Positions 38,439-47,630 of a DNA stretch of 64,000 nucleotides are shown piece by piece. Below the pieces are notes generated by a model, which was given only the letters and a program-made list of their open reading frames with translations, was not told the origin of the DNA and did no database searches. Both the position numbers and the translations under genes were made by a program. Position 1 is the stretch's first letter; each line of letters starts with the position of its first letter. The stretch is from contig NC_010528.1 in the NCBI RefSeq assembly GCF_000069785.1, positions 434,001 to 498,000 on the forward strand. Reading direction: 5' to 3'. The stretch is from Cupriavidus taiwanensis LMG 19424. GTDB lineage: Bacteria > Pseudomonadota > Gammaproteobacteria > Burkholderiales > Burkholderiaceae.

Positions 38439-39238
38439 GCGGCCTCCTTGCCGGCGGCGCCGCCGGTGCCAGAATCGGCGGCGTGGCTGGCGGCTCGCGG
38501 CCCGGGTCGGTTGCCGCGGCCCAGCACCAGCATGCCCACCGCGATGCCGCCGAGCGCGGCCACCATCAGGCCAAGCTTGTGCGGCAGGCTGTAGCAGGCC
38601 ACCGCCAGCGCGCTGGCGGCGAGCGCGGCGGCGACATGCGAGCGGTGCCTGAGGCCCGGCACGATGATGCCGATGAAGGTCAGCGGCAGGAAAAAGTCCA
38701 GCGGCCAGTGGCGCGGCACCTGGGCGCCGACCAGCACGCCGGCCAGCGTCGACAGCTGCCAGCTGGCCCACAGCGCGAAGCCGCCGCCAAAGTAATACCA
38801 GTGTCGGTAGCGGGCGCGCGGGCCGGTGTCGCCCAGCCGGTGCGTCATCGCGGCAAAGGCCTCGTCGGTCAGCAGGTAGGCGATCAGTGCCTTCCAGCGC
38901 CGCGGCAGGTGCGCCAGGGTCGGCGCGATGGTGGCCGAGTACAGCGCGTGGCGCAGGTTGACCATGGCCACCGTCAGCGTGATCACCACCGCCGGGGTGC
39001 CCGCAGTCCACAGCTGGGTCAGGATCATCTGCGAGGCGCCGCCGAACACGATCGCGCTCATTGCGCAGGCCAGCCACGCGGGCATGCCGGCGCCCACCGC
39101 CAGCACGCCGTAGATCAGCCCGAACGGCACCACGCCCAGCAGCATCGGCGCGAGCGCGCGTGCCCCGGCCAGCCATTCGCCGGCGGCGGTGATGGCGGGC
39201 GCGGCGCTGTCGTCCGGACCGGAGGCGTCGTCGCGCAT
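38435..39238 (-). CDS. azlC: AzlC family branched-chain amino acid export permease
   Basis: 267 residues, strongly hydrophobic with about 6-8 transmembrane segments. AzlC signature GVVPFGLIYGVLAVGAGMP and YLLTDEAFAAMTH are visible. Partners with AzlD. It starts 4 bp after the amgK stop, so amgK-azlC-azlD-murU form one overlapping transcription unit although azlCD are functionally unrelated to cell-wall sugar salvage. Confidence 0.9.
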   Translation of the reverse strand: MRDDASGPDDSAAPAITAAGEWLAGARALAPMLLGVVPFGLIYGVLAVGAGMPAWLACAMSAIVFGGASQMILTQLWTAGTPAVVITLTVAMVNLRHALYSATIAPTLAHLPRRWKALIAYLLTDEAFAAMTHRLGDTGPRARYRHWYYFGGGFALWASWQLSTLAGVLVGAQVPRHWPLDFFLPLTFIGIIVPGLRHRSHVAAALAASALAVACYSLPHKLGLMVAALGGIAVGMLVLGRGNRPGPRAASHAADSGTGGAAGKEAA

Positions 39239-39242
39239 GGCG

Positions 39243-40277
39243 TCAGAACGTATAGCCGGCCGGGCTGGACACGCCTTCGAGCGCGTCCAGCAGGCGGATC
39301 AGCTTGCGCAGTTCGGTATAGCGTCCGGCGACCTGGCGGGTGTACTTCATCACCAGCGGCAGGTTGGCCAGATAGCCGTCCTTGCCGTCGCGGTGGTACA
39401 GGCGGGCGAAGATCCCCAGCACCTTGAGATGGCGCTGCAGGCCCATCCACTCGAAGTCGCGGTAGAACTCGCCGAAGTCGGCGTTCACCGGCAGCGCGGC
39501 CTTGCGCGCGCGTTCCCAGTAGCGGATCAGCCAGTCCAGCTGCTGCTCTTCATCCCATTCGATATAGGCATCGCGCCACAGCGAGACCGCATCGTAGGTG
39601 ATCGGCCCGGTCACCGCGTCCTGGAAATCGAGCACGCCCGGGTTGGCGGCGCCTTCGAGCACCATCAGGTTGCGCGAGTGGAAGTCGCGGTGCACGTAGA
39701 CCTGCGGCTGGGCGAGGTTGTTGGCAAGCAGCGCCTCGGTCACTTCGTGCCAGTCGGCCTGCTGGGCCTCGCTCAGGGTCGCGCCAAGATGCCGGGCCAC
39801 GTACCACTGCGGGAACAGGTCGAGTTCGCGCTGCAGCAGCGCGCGGTCGTAGGCGGGCAGTTCGCCGGGGCGCGTGGCGGCCTGGATGCGCACCAGCGCG
39901 GCGGCGGCGCCGGCGTACAGGCCGGGCGCGGAGGAATCGTCCAGCTTCGACAGGTAGGTCTGGCTGCCAAGGTCGGCCAGCAGCAGGAAGCCCTGATCCA
40001 GGTCCTGGGCCAGCACCGTCGGCACGGTCACGCCGGCGGCGCCGAACAGCGCGCAGACATGGATGAACGGTCGGCAGTCCTCGTGCGCGGGCGGGGCGTC
40101 CATCACGATCGCGGTGGGATGGCCGGGATGCCGGGTGCTGACGCGGAAATAGCGCCGGAAGCTGGCATCGGCCGAAGCCGGGACGCAGGAATCGGGATCG
40201 GCGGACCATGCCGGTCCGAGTCCGGCCACCCAGGCCTTGAGCTGGTCCAGGCGCGGGTCGTGGGGAAGAGCTGCCAT
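39243..40277 (-). CDS. amgK: N-acetylmuramate/N-acetylglucosamine anomeric kinase AmgK (aminoglycoside-phosphotransferase fold)
   Basis: 344 residues from ATG 40277. Kinase motifs: VYVHRDFHSRNLMVL (Brenner-type HxDxxxxN) and VLDFQDAVTGP for metal. Length and neighbourhood with murU match AmgK, which phosphorylates MurNAc at C1. With MurU it produces UDP-MurNAc directly from salvaged MurNAc, conferring intrinsic fosfomycin tolerance where studied (Pseudomonas). The frame stays open to 40556 but the homology begins at MAALPHDPRLDQL. It is divergent from lptD. Confidence 0.87.
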   Translation of the reverse strand: MAALPHDPRLDQLKAWVAGLGPAWSADPDSCVPASADASFRRYFRVSTRHPGHPTAIVMDAPPAHEDCRPFIHVCALFGAAGVTVPTVLAQDLDQGFLLLADLGSQTYLSKLDDSSAPGLYAGAAAALVRIQAATRPGELPAYDRALLQRELDLFPQWYVARHLGATLSEAQQADWHEVTEALLANNLAQPQVYVHRDFHSRNLMVLEGAANPGVLDFQDAVTGPITYDAVSLWRDAYIEWDEEQQLDWLIRYWERARKAALPVNADFGEFYRDFEWMGLQRHLKVLGIFARLYHRDGKDGYLANLPLVMKYTRQVAGRYTELRKLIRLLDALEGVSSPAGYTF

Positions 40278-40410
40278 ACAGGTACTTGTCGGAGGCACGT
40301 GTGGGGATGGGGCGCGGGGGCGGAACGAAAGTGAAAGCCCTCGATGACACCGCGAATGAAACCGGAAATGAAACCGGAAGTAAGCGGCAAGAGCACCCCG
40401 GGTTGCCCCG

Positions 40411-40416
40411 TATAAT
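40411..40416 (+). promoter_or_regulatory. -10 element (TATAAT) upstream of lptD
   Basis: Perfect TATAAT 126 bp before the lptD start, without a good -35 at 16-18 bp. The gap 40278-40541 also holds a tandem GAAACCGGAA repeat (about 40363-40379). Likely promoter of lptD-surA-pdxA-rsmA. Confidence 0.4.
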
Positions 40417-40541
40417 ACCCGACCAGACCGGGGCGCCGGTGGCCTCCGGGAGGGGCCGCGTTGCCCCGCAGCCTGCCCCGGCGGGGGCCTGGCGGCCTGC
40501 AGGCGAGCCGCTGCCCGTGCCGAGACTGACAACCCGTGCGC

Positions 40542-42983
40542 ATGACCGAACCACAACGATCACCGAACAACAGGGCCTTGCCTTCGCCTGCTTCTCCCCG
40601 CGCCCCGGCCCGAGCCAGGCGCGGCGGCAGCCTGCACGCAGGCGCGCTGCGCCCGCTGGTGCTGGCCATGGCTGGCCTGTCGGCCGGCGCCCAGGCGCAG
40701 ATCACCGGCTCGGCGATCCCCGACCTGGACCAGGTCGAGCCGGTCTTCGAAGCCGCGCCGCCGGCGCCGCCGCTGCCGGTCGAGTCCGGCGAACTGGTGC
40801 CGCGCCTGGCCGAGCCGGCCGCGAAAGGCGAGTCCAATCCCGACGCGCCCACCTTTATCGAAGCTGACCGCATGACCGGCTACAGCGAGCGCGGCGTCGA
40901 ACTGGAAGGCCATGCCGAACTGCGCCGCGACGGCGGCGTGGTCAAGGGCGACAAGCTCACCTACGACCAGGACACCGACGAAGCCTTCGCGCAGGGCAAT
41001 GTGCGCATGTCGCGCGCCGGCACGCTGGCGGTGGGCCCGGAGGCTCGGCTCAAGGTCGAGGCCAACGAAGGCTACATGCTGTCGCCGGACTACTACTTCC
41101 AGCAGACCGGCGGCACCGGCAAGGCCGAGCGCATCGATTTCCTGGACCAGAACCGCAGCACGGCCCGGCAGGCGTCGTACACCACCTGCTCGCCCGACAA
41201 TGCCGACTGGTATTTCAGCGCGAACCGGATCGACCTGGACAGCGACCGCCAGGTGGGCGTGGCCTACGGCGGCGTGCTGAATTTCTTCGGCGTGCCGGTC
41301 GCGGCGGCACCCGCGTTCAGCTTCCCGCTGAACGACGACCGCCGCAGCGGTTTCCTGCCGCCGCTGATGGGCTACAGCTCGAAATCGGGTTTCGACCTGA
41401 CCGCGCCGTACTACGTCAATATCGCACCCAACCGGGACCTGACCATCTACCCGCGGCTGATGACCGAGCGCGGCCTGCAGCTGGGGGGCGAGTACCGTTA
41501 CCTGAGCGAGAGCTACTCCGGGCGCGTGCGCGCCGAGTTCCTGCCGGACGACAAGAAGACCAACTCGAACCGCTGGGCCTATTCGCTGCAGCACACGCAG
41601 CGGCTGGCGCCGGGGCTGGCCGCGTACCTGAACCTGAACCGGGTGTCGGATGACCGCTACCCGGACGACTTCAACCGCAGCGTGTCGCAATCGACGCTGC
41701 GGCAGTACACGCAGGAGGGTGGCGTCACCTATAACTGGCAGGACTTCACCCTGCTGGCGCGGGTGCAGAAGTTCCAGACCCTGCGCCCCAGCGAACCATC
41801 GTACGAGCGCGTGCCGCAGCTGAACGGCAAGTACCTCCGCTATGACCTGGGCGGCTTCGACGTGCAGATGGAAGCCGACTACACCCGCTTCCGCATTCCG
41901 CTGACGTCCACCGGCTTCCAGCAGCCGCAGGGCGAGCGCATGTATTTCCAGCCGAGCATCAGCTACCCCATCGTGCGCGCCGGCTGGTACGTGACGCCCA
42001 AGGTGTCGTTCAGCGCCGCGCAGTACCAGATGGAAGCGGCCACCAACACGCCGACCGCGCAGAACAACCTGTCGCGCGCGATCCCGACCGTCAGCCTCGA
42101 TTCGGGCATGACCTTCGAGCGCGATGCGCCGACGATCAGCCGCCTGTTCGGGGTCAACTACGTGCAGACGCTCGAGCCGCGCCTCTTCTACGTCTACACG
42201 CCGTTCCGCGACCAGAGCCAGTTCCCGCTGTTCGACACGGTGCAGTCCGACTTCGGCTACGGGCAGATCTTCAGCGAGAACCCGTTCACCGGCTACGACC
42301 GCATCGCCGACAACAACAAGCTGACCGGCGGGGTGACCACGCGGCTGATCGAGTCCGATACCGGCATCGAGCGCTTCCGCGGCACGATTGCCCAGCGCTA
42401 TGACTTCACCGGGCAGCGCGTGCAGCTCAACGGCACGCTGGCCGACCCCAAGTCAGGCTCGTCGGATCTGCTCGCCGCCACCACCATCCAGCTGTTCCGC
42501 GGCTATTACCTGGATGCGGGGGTGCAGTTCAACCCGGATTCGGACCGGATCAACTACGGCAATGTGGCGTTTACCTACCGCCCCGAGTCGCGCAAGGTGA
42601 TCAACGCCGGCTACCGCTATCGCCGGCCCACCTCGGTGACCGACAACACCGCGATCGACCAGTTCGAGGTGTCGAGCCAGTGGCCGATCACGCGCCGCGC
42701 CTACGGCATCGCGCGCTTCGCCTTCGACCTGACCGCCAGCCAGATGGTCGATGCGCTGGCCGGCGTCGAGTACGCCGCGGACTGCTGGGTTGGCCGCGTG
42801 GTCTACCAGCGTTTCCGCAACACCACCCAGGGCTACACCGGGCGGGTCTTCCTGCAGGTGGAGTTCCGTGGCCTTTCCAAGATCGGGTCCAACCCGTTGA
42901 ACATCCTGCGCCTGAACGTGCCAGGCTACGAGCCGGTCTCGGCCAAGCCGGTGCCGACGACCCAGTTCGATCACTATGAATGA
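40542..42983 (+). CDS. lptD: LPS-assembly outer-membrane protein LptD
   Basis: 813 residues. Start at ATG 40542 (MTEPQRSP), with an unusually long N-terminal region before the signal core (ALRPLVLAMAGLSAGAQAQ). N-terminal periplasmic LptA-like jellyroll (FIEADRMTGYSERGVELEGHAELRR) and a C-terminal beta-barrel with many aromatic strands. Disulfide-forming cysteines appear near TTCSPDNADW and AADCWVG. Inserts LPS in the outer leaflet. surA, needed for LptD folding, follows 9 bp downstream. Confidence 0.95.
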   Translation: MTEPQRSPNNRALPSPASPRAPARARRGGSLHAGALRPLVLAMAGLSAGAQAQITGSAIPDLDQVEPVFEAAPPAPPLPVESGELVPRLAEPAAKGESNPDAPTFIEADRMTGYSERGVELEGHAELRRDGGVVKGDKLTYDQDTDEAFAQGNVRMSRAGTLAVGPEARLKVEANEGYMLSPDYYFQQTGGTGKAERIDFLDQNRSTARQASYTTCSPDNADWYFSANRIDLDSDRQVGVAYGGVLNFFGVPVAAAPAFSFPLNDDRRSGFLPPLMGYSSKSGFDLTAPYYVNIAPNRDLTIYPRLMTERGLQLGGEYRYLSESYSGRVRAEFLPDDKKTNSNRWAYSLQHTQRLAPGLAAYLNLNRVSDDRYPDDFNRSVSQSTLRQYTQEGGVTYNWQDFTLLARVQKFQTLRPSEPSYERVPQLNGKYLRYDLGGFDVQMEADYTRFRIPLTSTGFQQPQGERMYFQPSISYPIVRAGWYVTPKVSFSAAQYQMEAATNTPTAQNNLSRAIPTVSLDSGMTFERDAPTISRLFGVNYVQTLEPRLFYVYTPFRDQSQFPLFDTVQSDFGYGQIFSENPFTGYDRIADNNKLTGGVTTRLIESDTGIERFRGTIAQRYDFTGQRVQLNGTLADPKSGSSDLLAATTIQLFRGYYLDAGVQFNPDSDRINYGNVAFTYRPESRKVINAGYRYRRPTSVTDNTAIDQFEVSSQWPITRRAYGIARFAFDLTASQMVDALAGVEYAADCWVGRVVYQRFRNTTQGYTGRVFLQVEFRGLSKIGSNPLNILRLNVPGYEPVSAKPVPTTQFDHYE

Positions 42984-42992
42984 CGGATTACG

Positions 42993-44462
42993 ATGAAACG
43001 TCAAGAATTCGCCGTGTTTTCCTTTTTGCTGACGTCCTGGCACCGCCTGCTGCTGCCGGCCGTGCTGGCCGCGATGGCGGTGCCCGCCGCCGCGCAACTG
43101 AAGGCACCCGGGGCGCGCGCCAGCGGCATCTTCGTGCCGCAGGCGTCCGACGTCACCGCGCCGTCCAGCCAGCCCAAGCTGGGCGTGCCGCAGGCCGGTG
43201 GCCAGAAGCGCTCGCAGCTGATCGACGAAGTGGTGGCGGTGGTCAACAACAGCGTGATCACGCGGCGCGAACTGCTTGACCGTGCCGACGAGATCGAGAG
43301 CCAGTTGCGTGCCGGCGGCCGTCCGGTGCCCGCGCGCGCCGACCTGCTGGGCGAGGTGCTCGAGCGCCTGGTGATGGAGCGCGTGCAGACCCAGGCCGCG
43401 CAGGACGCCGGCATCCGCGTGACCGACCAGGAAGTCGACCGCGCCATCGAATCGGTGGCGCAGCAGAACCAGATGAACGCGGCCGAGCTGCGCCGCCGGG
43501 TCGAGGCCAGCGGCATGACCTGGACCAAGTACCGCGACGAGCTGCGCAAGCAGGTGCAGGTGATCCGCCTGCGCGAGCGCGAGGTCGATTCCAAGGTGCA
43601 GGTCTACGACGGCGAGATCGACAACTACCTGGCGGCTCGCGGCGGCCAGGGCGCGGCCGCCGGCCCGACCGAATACAACATGGCGCAGATCCTCGTGCGC
43701 GTGCCCGAGAATGCCTCGGACGCGCAGAAGCAGGCGCTACGCGCCAAGGCCGAGGGGCTGCTCAAGCAGGCCCAGGACGGCGCCGACTTCGCGCAGCTGG
43801 CGCAGGCCAGCTCCGAAGGGCCGGAAGCGGCCCAGGGCGGTGCCATGGGCTTCCGCGAAATCGGCCGCCTGCCGGCGCTGTTCGCCAATGCCGTGGTCGA
43901 CCTGCAGCCCGGCGGGGTGGCGCCACAGGTGATCGAGAGCGCCGCCGGCTTCCACGTGATCAAGCTGGTGGCCAAGCGCGCGGCGCCGGCCTCCGGCCCC
44001 GCCGCGGCCGGCAAGATCACTCAGACCCAGGTGCGCCATATCCTGATCCGCACCGGCCCCAACATGCCCGAGGCCGAGGCGCGCCGCCAGCTCGGCACGC
44101 TGCGCGACCGCATCACCCACGGCGGCGACTTTGCCGACGCGGCCAGGCGCTTTTCGCAGGACGGCTCGGCGCAGAACGGCGGCGACCTCGGCTGGGTCTC
44201 GCCGGGCGAACTGGTGCCCGAGTTCGAGCAGGCCATGAGCCGGCTGCGCCCGAACGAGATCTCCGAGCCGGTGGTCACGCAGTTCGGCGTGCACCTGATC
44301 CAGGTGCTGAACCGCCGCGAGACCGAGCTGTCGCCGGAGAAGCAGCGCGACTTCGCTCGTGCCGAAGTGCGCGAACAGAAGCTGCGCGCCGCCTATGATG
44401 ACTGGGTGCGCCAGCTGCGCTCGCAGGCGTACGTGGAGTACCGGGTCAACCGGCAGCGCTGA
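42993..44462 (+). CDS. surA: Periplasmic peptidyl-prolyl isomerase / OMP chaperone SurA
   Basis: 489 residues. Signal peptide about 1-35 ending in PAAAQ. N-terminal chaperone domain (IDEVVAVVNNSVITRREL) then two parvulin domains: about 228-330 (YNMAQILVRVPENA) and 345-445 (QVRHILIRTGPNMPE), each followed by a C-terminal strand. Assists barrel folding including LptD. Operon position lptD-surA-pdxA-rsmA is conserved. Confidence 0.95.
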   Translation: MKRQEFAVFSFLLTSWHRLLLPAVLAAMAVPAAAQLKAPGARASGIFVPQASDVTAPSSQPKLGVPQAGGQKRSQLIDEVVAVVNNSVITRRELLDRADEIESQLRAGGRPVPARADLLGEVLERLVMERVQTQAAQDAGIRVTDQEVDRAIESVAQQNQMNAAELRRRVEASGMTWTKYRDELRKQVQVIRLREREVDSKVQVYDGEIDNYLAARGGQGAAAGPTEYNMAQILVRVPENASDAQKQALRAKAEGLLKQAQDGADFAQLAQASSEGPEAAQGGAMGFREIGRLPALFANAVVDLQPGGVAPQVIESAAGFHVIKLVAKRAAPASGPAAAGKITQTQVRHILIRTGPNMPEAEARRQLGTLRDRITHGGDFADAARRFSQDGSAQNGGDLGWVSPGELVPEFEQAMSRLRPNEISEPVVTQFGVHLIQVLNRRETELSPEKQRDFARAEVREQKLRAAYDDWVRQLRSQAYVEYRVNRQR

Positions 44463-44511
44463 CGCGCGCTTCCCGTCCGCCCGCCCGTCAGCCTTTCAGC
44501 GCCAAGCCGAC

Positions 44512-45600
44512 ATGCCCGACCCGCTAGCCCTGGCCATTACCACCGGAGAACCCGCCGGCATCGGCCCCGATATCACTATCGGGGCGCTGCTGCAGCTGGC
44601 GGGCGCCAACCATGGCTTTGACGGCGGAGCCTACCGCTTCCATGTGCTGGGCGATGCCCGCCTGCTGGCCGAGCGGGCCGAGGCGCTGGGCGTCACCCAT
44701 GCCTGGGAGCGGCGCCTTGCCGACGGCGGCGTGGTGGTCGAGGACATCGCGCTGGCGGTGGCGTGCGAGGCCGGACGTCTCGACGCGCGCAACGGCCCCT
44801 ATGTGCTGAAGCTGCTCGATGCCGCCATAGAAGGCTGCCGGTCGCAGGCTGGCGCCGCGCCCCGCTATGCCGCGATGGTCACGGCGCCGGTGCAGAAGAG
44901 CACCATCAACGACGCCGGCGTGCCCTTCACCGGCCATACCGAATACCTTGCCGAAAGCGCCGGCGTGGCGCGCGTGGTGATGATGCTGGCCGGCCCGCAG
45001 CCGGCGCACGACGACGCCATGCTGCGCGTGGCGCTGGCCACCACCCACCTGCCGCTGCGCGCGGTGCCCGATGCGCTGTCGGTGCCGCTGCTAGTGCAGA
45101 CGCTGGCGATCATCGATGCCGACCTGCGCCGCTGCTTCGGCATCGGGCGCCCGCGCATCCTGGTTACGGGCCTGAACCCGCACGCCGGCGAAAGCGGCCA
45201 CATGGGCCGCGAAGAGATCGACATCATCGCGCCCGCGCTGGCGCAGGCCAAGGATGCCGGCATCGACGCGCGCGGGCCGTTCCCGGCCGATACGCTGTTC
45301 CAGCCGCGCCACCTGCGCGATGCCGACTGCGTGCTGGCGATGTACCATGACCAGGGGCTGGCGCCGCTCAAGTACGGCACCTTCGGCCACGGCGTCAACA
45401 TCACGCTGGGGCTGCCCTTCATCCGCACGTCGGTGGACCATGGCACCGCGCTCGACCTCGCCGGCACCGGCCAGGCCGAGCACGGCAGCATGATCGAGGC
45501 CATCCGCACGGCGGTTATCATGTCTGGCCACGCCAACGGCCGACGGCCCGGCGGCGGTGCCGCGGGCCATACCCCTTCCGGCACGCAGCCGCCATGCTGA
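44512..45600 (+). CDS. pdxA: 4-hydroxythreonine-4-phosphate dehydrogenase
   Basis: 362 residues. ITTGEPAGIGPDI near the N-terminus; metal-ligand histidines in ATTHLPLR, GLNPHAGESG and MYHDQGLAPLK. Oxidises 4-phosphohydroxy-L-threonine in pyridoxal-phosphate synthesis. The final ~28 residues (GHANGRRPGG...) are a low-complexity extension. Start ATG 44512, 49 bp after surA; rsmA follows after 17 bp. Confidence 0.94.
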   Translation: MPDPLALAITTGEPAGIGPDITIGALLQLAGANHGFDGGAYRFHVLGDARLLAERAEALGVTHAWERRLADGGVVVEDIALAVACEAGRLDARNGPYVLKLLDAAIEGCRSQAGAAPRYAAMVTAPVQKSTINDAGVPFTGHTEYLAESAGVARVVMMLAGPQPAHDDAMLRVALATTHLPLRAVPDALSVPLLVQTLAIIDADLRRCFGIGRPRILVTGLNPHAGESGHMGREEIDIIAPALAQAKDAGIDARGPFPADTLFQPRHLRDADCVLAMYHDQGLAPLKYGTFGHGVNITLGLPFIRTSVDHGTALDLAGTGQAEHGSMIEAIRTAVIMSGHANGRRPGGGAAGHTPSGTQPPC

Positions 45601-45617
45601 CGCCGGACTAATACATC

Positions 45618-46451
45618 ATGCGTTCTAACGTGCACCAGGGCCATGTGGCCCGCAAACGATTCGGGCAGAACTTCCTGGTCGACGACACCATCATTCACGG
45701 CATCGTCAATGCCATCAGCCCGCAGGCCGGCGACGTGCTGGTCGAGATCGGCCCCGGGCTGGGCGCGCTGACCGACCCGCTGCTCGAGCGGATCCCGCAG
45801 ATGCAGGTGGTCGAACTGGACCGCGACCTGGTTGAGCGGTTGCGCCGCCGCTATGGCGAGCGCCTGCAGGTCCACGCCGGCGACGCGCTCGACTTCGACT
45901 TCGACAAGCTCGCCGTGCCGGGCCGTCCGCTGCGCATCGTCGGCAACCTGCCGTACAACATTTCCAGCCCGCTGCTGTTCCACCTGATGGAGTTCGCGGA
46001 CCACGTGCACGACCAGCATTTCATGCTGCAGAAGGAGGTGGTGGAGCGCATGGTCGCCGAGCCCGGCAGCAAGGCCTTCGGCCGGCTGTCGATCATGCTG
46101 CAGGTGCGCTACTACATGGAGCATGTGCTCGATGTGCCGCCGGGCGCCTTCAATCCGCCGCCGAAGGTGGACTCCGCGGTGGTCCGCATGATCCCGTGGC
46201 CGCGCCACGGCGACGGCCGGCTGCGTTCGCCGCATGCCGATTGCGACATCACCGTGCTCGGCGACGTGGTCACGGCGGCGTTCTCGCAGCGGCGCAAGGT
46301 GCTGCGCAACACGCTGTCGTTCCTGCGCGACCAGGTCGATTTCGATGCCATGGGCTTCGACCTGGGCCGGCGCGCCGAGGAGGTGCCGGTCGGCGAGTAT
46401 GTCGAGCTGGCCCGGCGCCTGGGCGACAAGGCTTCCGGCCAGGCCGCCTGA
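45618..46451 (+). CDS. rsmA: 16S rRNA dimethyladenosine transferase
   Basis: 277 residues. [15 protein letters not shown]-binding [14 protein letters not shown] and catalytic [10 protein letters not shown] are all present. Dimethylates two adenosines in helix 45 of 16S rRNA (ksgA). Fourth gene of the lptD-surA-pdxA-rsmA order. Confidence 0.96.
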   Translation: MRSNVHQGHVARKRFGQNFLVDDTIIHGIVNAISPQAGDVLVEIGPGLGALTDPLLERIPQMQVVELDRDLVERLRRRYGERLQVHAGDALDFDFDKLAVPGRPLRIVGNLPYNISSPLLFHLMEFADHVHDQHFMLQKEVVERMVAEPGSKAFGRLSIMLQVRYYMEHVLDVPPGAFNPPPKVDSAVVRMIPWPRHGDGRLRSPHADCDITVLGDVVTAAFSQRRKVLRNTLSFLRDQVDFDAMGFDLGRRAEEVPVGEYVELARRLGDKASGQAA

Positions 46452-46528
46452 GGCCCCCGAACCCGCCAAATTCCCGCATTCGCTAGCATCCCGATTCTCC
46501 CGCGACTATTTCCGTGCAAGACCGTCCC

Positions 46529-47566
46529 ATGACAGCCCAAACCAGCCAAACCAACCGGCGTCCCGTGATCCTGACCGGCGACCGTCCCACCGGCCCGCTG
46601 CACCTCGGCCATTTTGTCGGCTCGCTCAAGAGCCGCGTCGCGCTGCAGGATTCGCACGAGCAATACCTGCTGCTGGCCGACACCCAGGCCATGACCGACA
46701 ACGCGCACGATCCCGACAAGGTGCGCCGCAACGTGCTGGAGGTGGCGCTGGACTACCTGGCCGTCGGCATCGATCCGGCCAAGACCACCATCACGGTGCA
46801 GTCGCACCTGCCCGCGCTGGCCGAGCTGACGCTGATGTACCTGAACTTCGTCACGGTGGCGCGGCTGGAGCGCAACCCGACCATCAAGGAAGAGATCCAG
46901 GCACGCGGCTTTGGCCGCGACATCCCGGCCGGCTTCCTGTGCTATCCGGCCTCGCAGGCCGCCGACATCACCGGCTTCAAGGCCGAGGTGGTGCCGGTGG
47001 GCGAGGACCAGGCGCCGCTGATCGAGCAGACCAACGAAATCGTGCGCCGCATCAACCACCAGGTCGGCCGCGACGTGCTGCCCGAGTGCAAGGCGATGAT
47101 CCCCCAGTTCGGCCGCCTGCCCGGCGTCGACGGCAAGGCCAAGATGAGCAAGTCGATGGGCAACGCGATCGCGCTGGGGGCCGCGCCCGAGCAGATCAAG
47201 GCCGCGGTGCACAGCATGTACACCGACCCCAACCACCTGCGCGTGTCGGATCCCGGCCAGGTCGAGGGCAACGTGGTGTTCACATACCTGGATGCGTTCG
47301 ATCCGAACACCGAGGAAGTCCAGGCGCTGAAGGAACACTACCAGCGCGGCGGGCTCGGCGACATGGTGCTCAAGCGCCGCATCGAGGGCGTGCTGCAGGA
47401 CATGCTGGCCCCGATCCGCGAGCGCCGCGAAGCGCTGGCCAAGGATCCGGACTATGTCTTCGACATCCTGCGCCAGGGCACCGCGAAGGCGCGCGAACTG
47501 ACCCAGCAGACGCTGGAAGAAGTGCGCGACGCGCTCGGCATGTTCTCGTTCGAGTCACGCCGCTAA
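46529..47566 (+). CDS. trpS: Tryptophanyl-tRNA synthetase
   Basis: 345 residues from ATG 46529; a GTG at 46514 is an alternative adding five residues. Class I signatures GPLHLGHFVGS and KMSKSMGNAI. Charges tRNA-Trp. Follows rsmA by 77 bp in the same direction, possibly with its own promoter. A 28-bp palindrome starts 26 bp after the stop. Confidence 0.95.
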   Translation: MTAQTSQTNRRPVILTGDRPTGPLHLGHFVGSLKSRVALQDSHEQYLLLADTQAMTDNAHDPDKVRRNVLEVALDYLAVGIDPAKTTITVQSHLPALAELTLMYLNFVTVARLERNPTIKEEIQARGFGRDIPAGFLCYPASQAADITGFKAEVVPVGEDQAPLIEQTNEIVRRINHQVGRDVLPECKAMIPQFGRLPGVDGKAKMSKSMGNAIALGAAPEQIKAAVHSMYTDPNHLRVSDPGQVEGNVVFTYLDAFDPNTEEVQALKEHYQRGGLGDMVLKRRIEGVLQDMLAPIRERREALAKDPDYVFDILRQGTAKARELTQQTLEEVRDALGMFSFESRR

Positions 47567-47591
47567 GCACGCTGACGTGCTGAGGGTTTGC

Positions 47592-47619
47592 TCCCTCTCC
47601 CGCGCGCGCGGGAGAGGGA
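47592..47619. repeat. 28-bp perfect palindrome (REP-like) after trpS
   Basis: Fourteen-bp arms, 47592-47605 and 47606-47619, with no spacer; the core TCCCTCTCCCGC matches the repeat at 30941. It lies between convergent trpS and the EamA gene. It could end both transcripts although there is no T-run. Confidence 0.8.
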
Positions 47620-47630
47620 AGCTTCCGTTC

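Noticed and set aside
41160..42990. Small plus- and minus-strand frames inside lptD
   Set aside because: They are alternate frames of a long well-supported gene and lack ribosome sites or homology.
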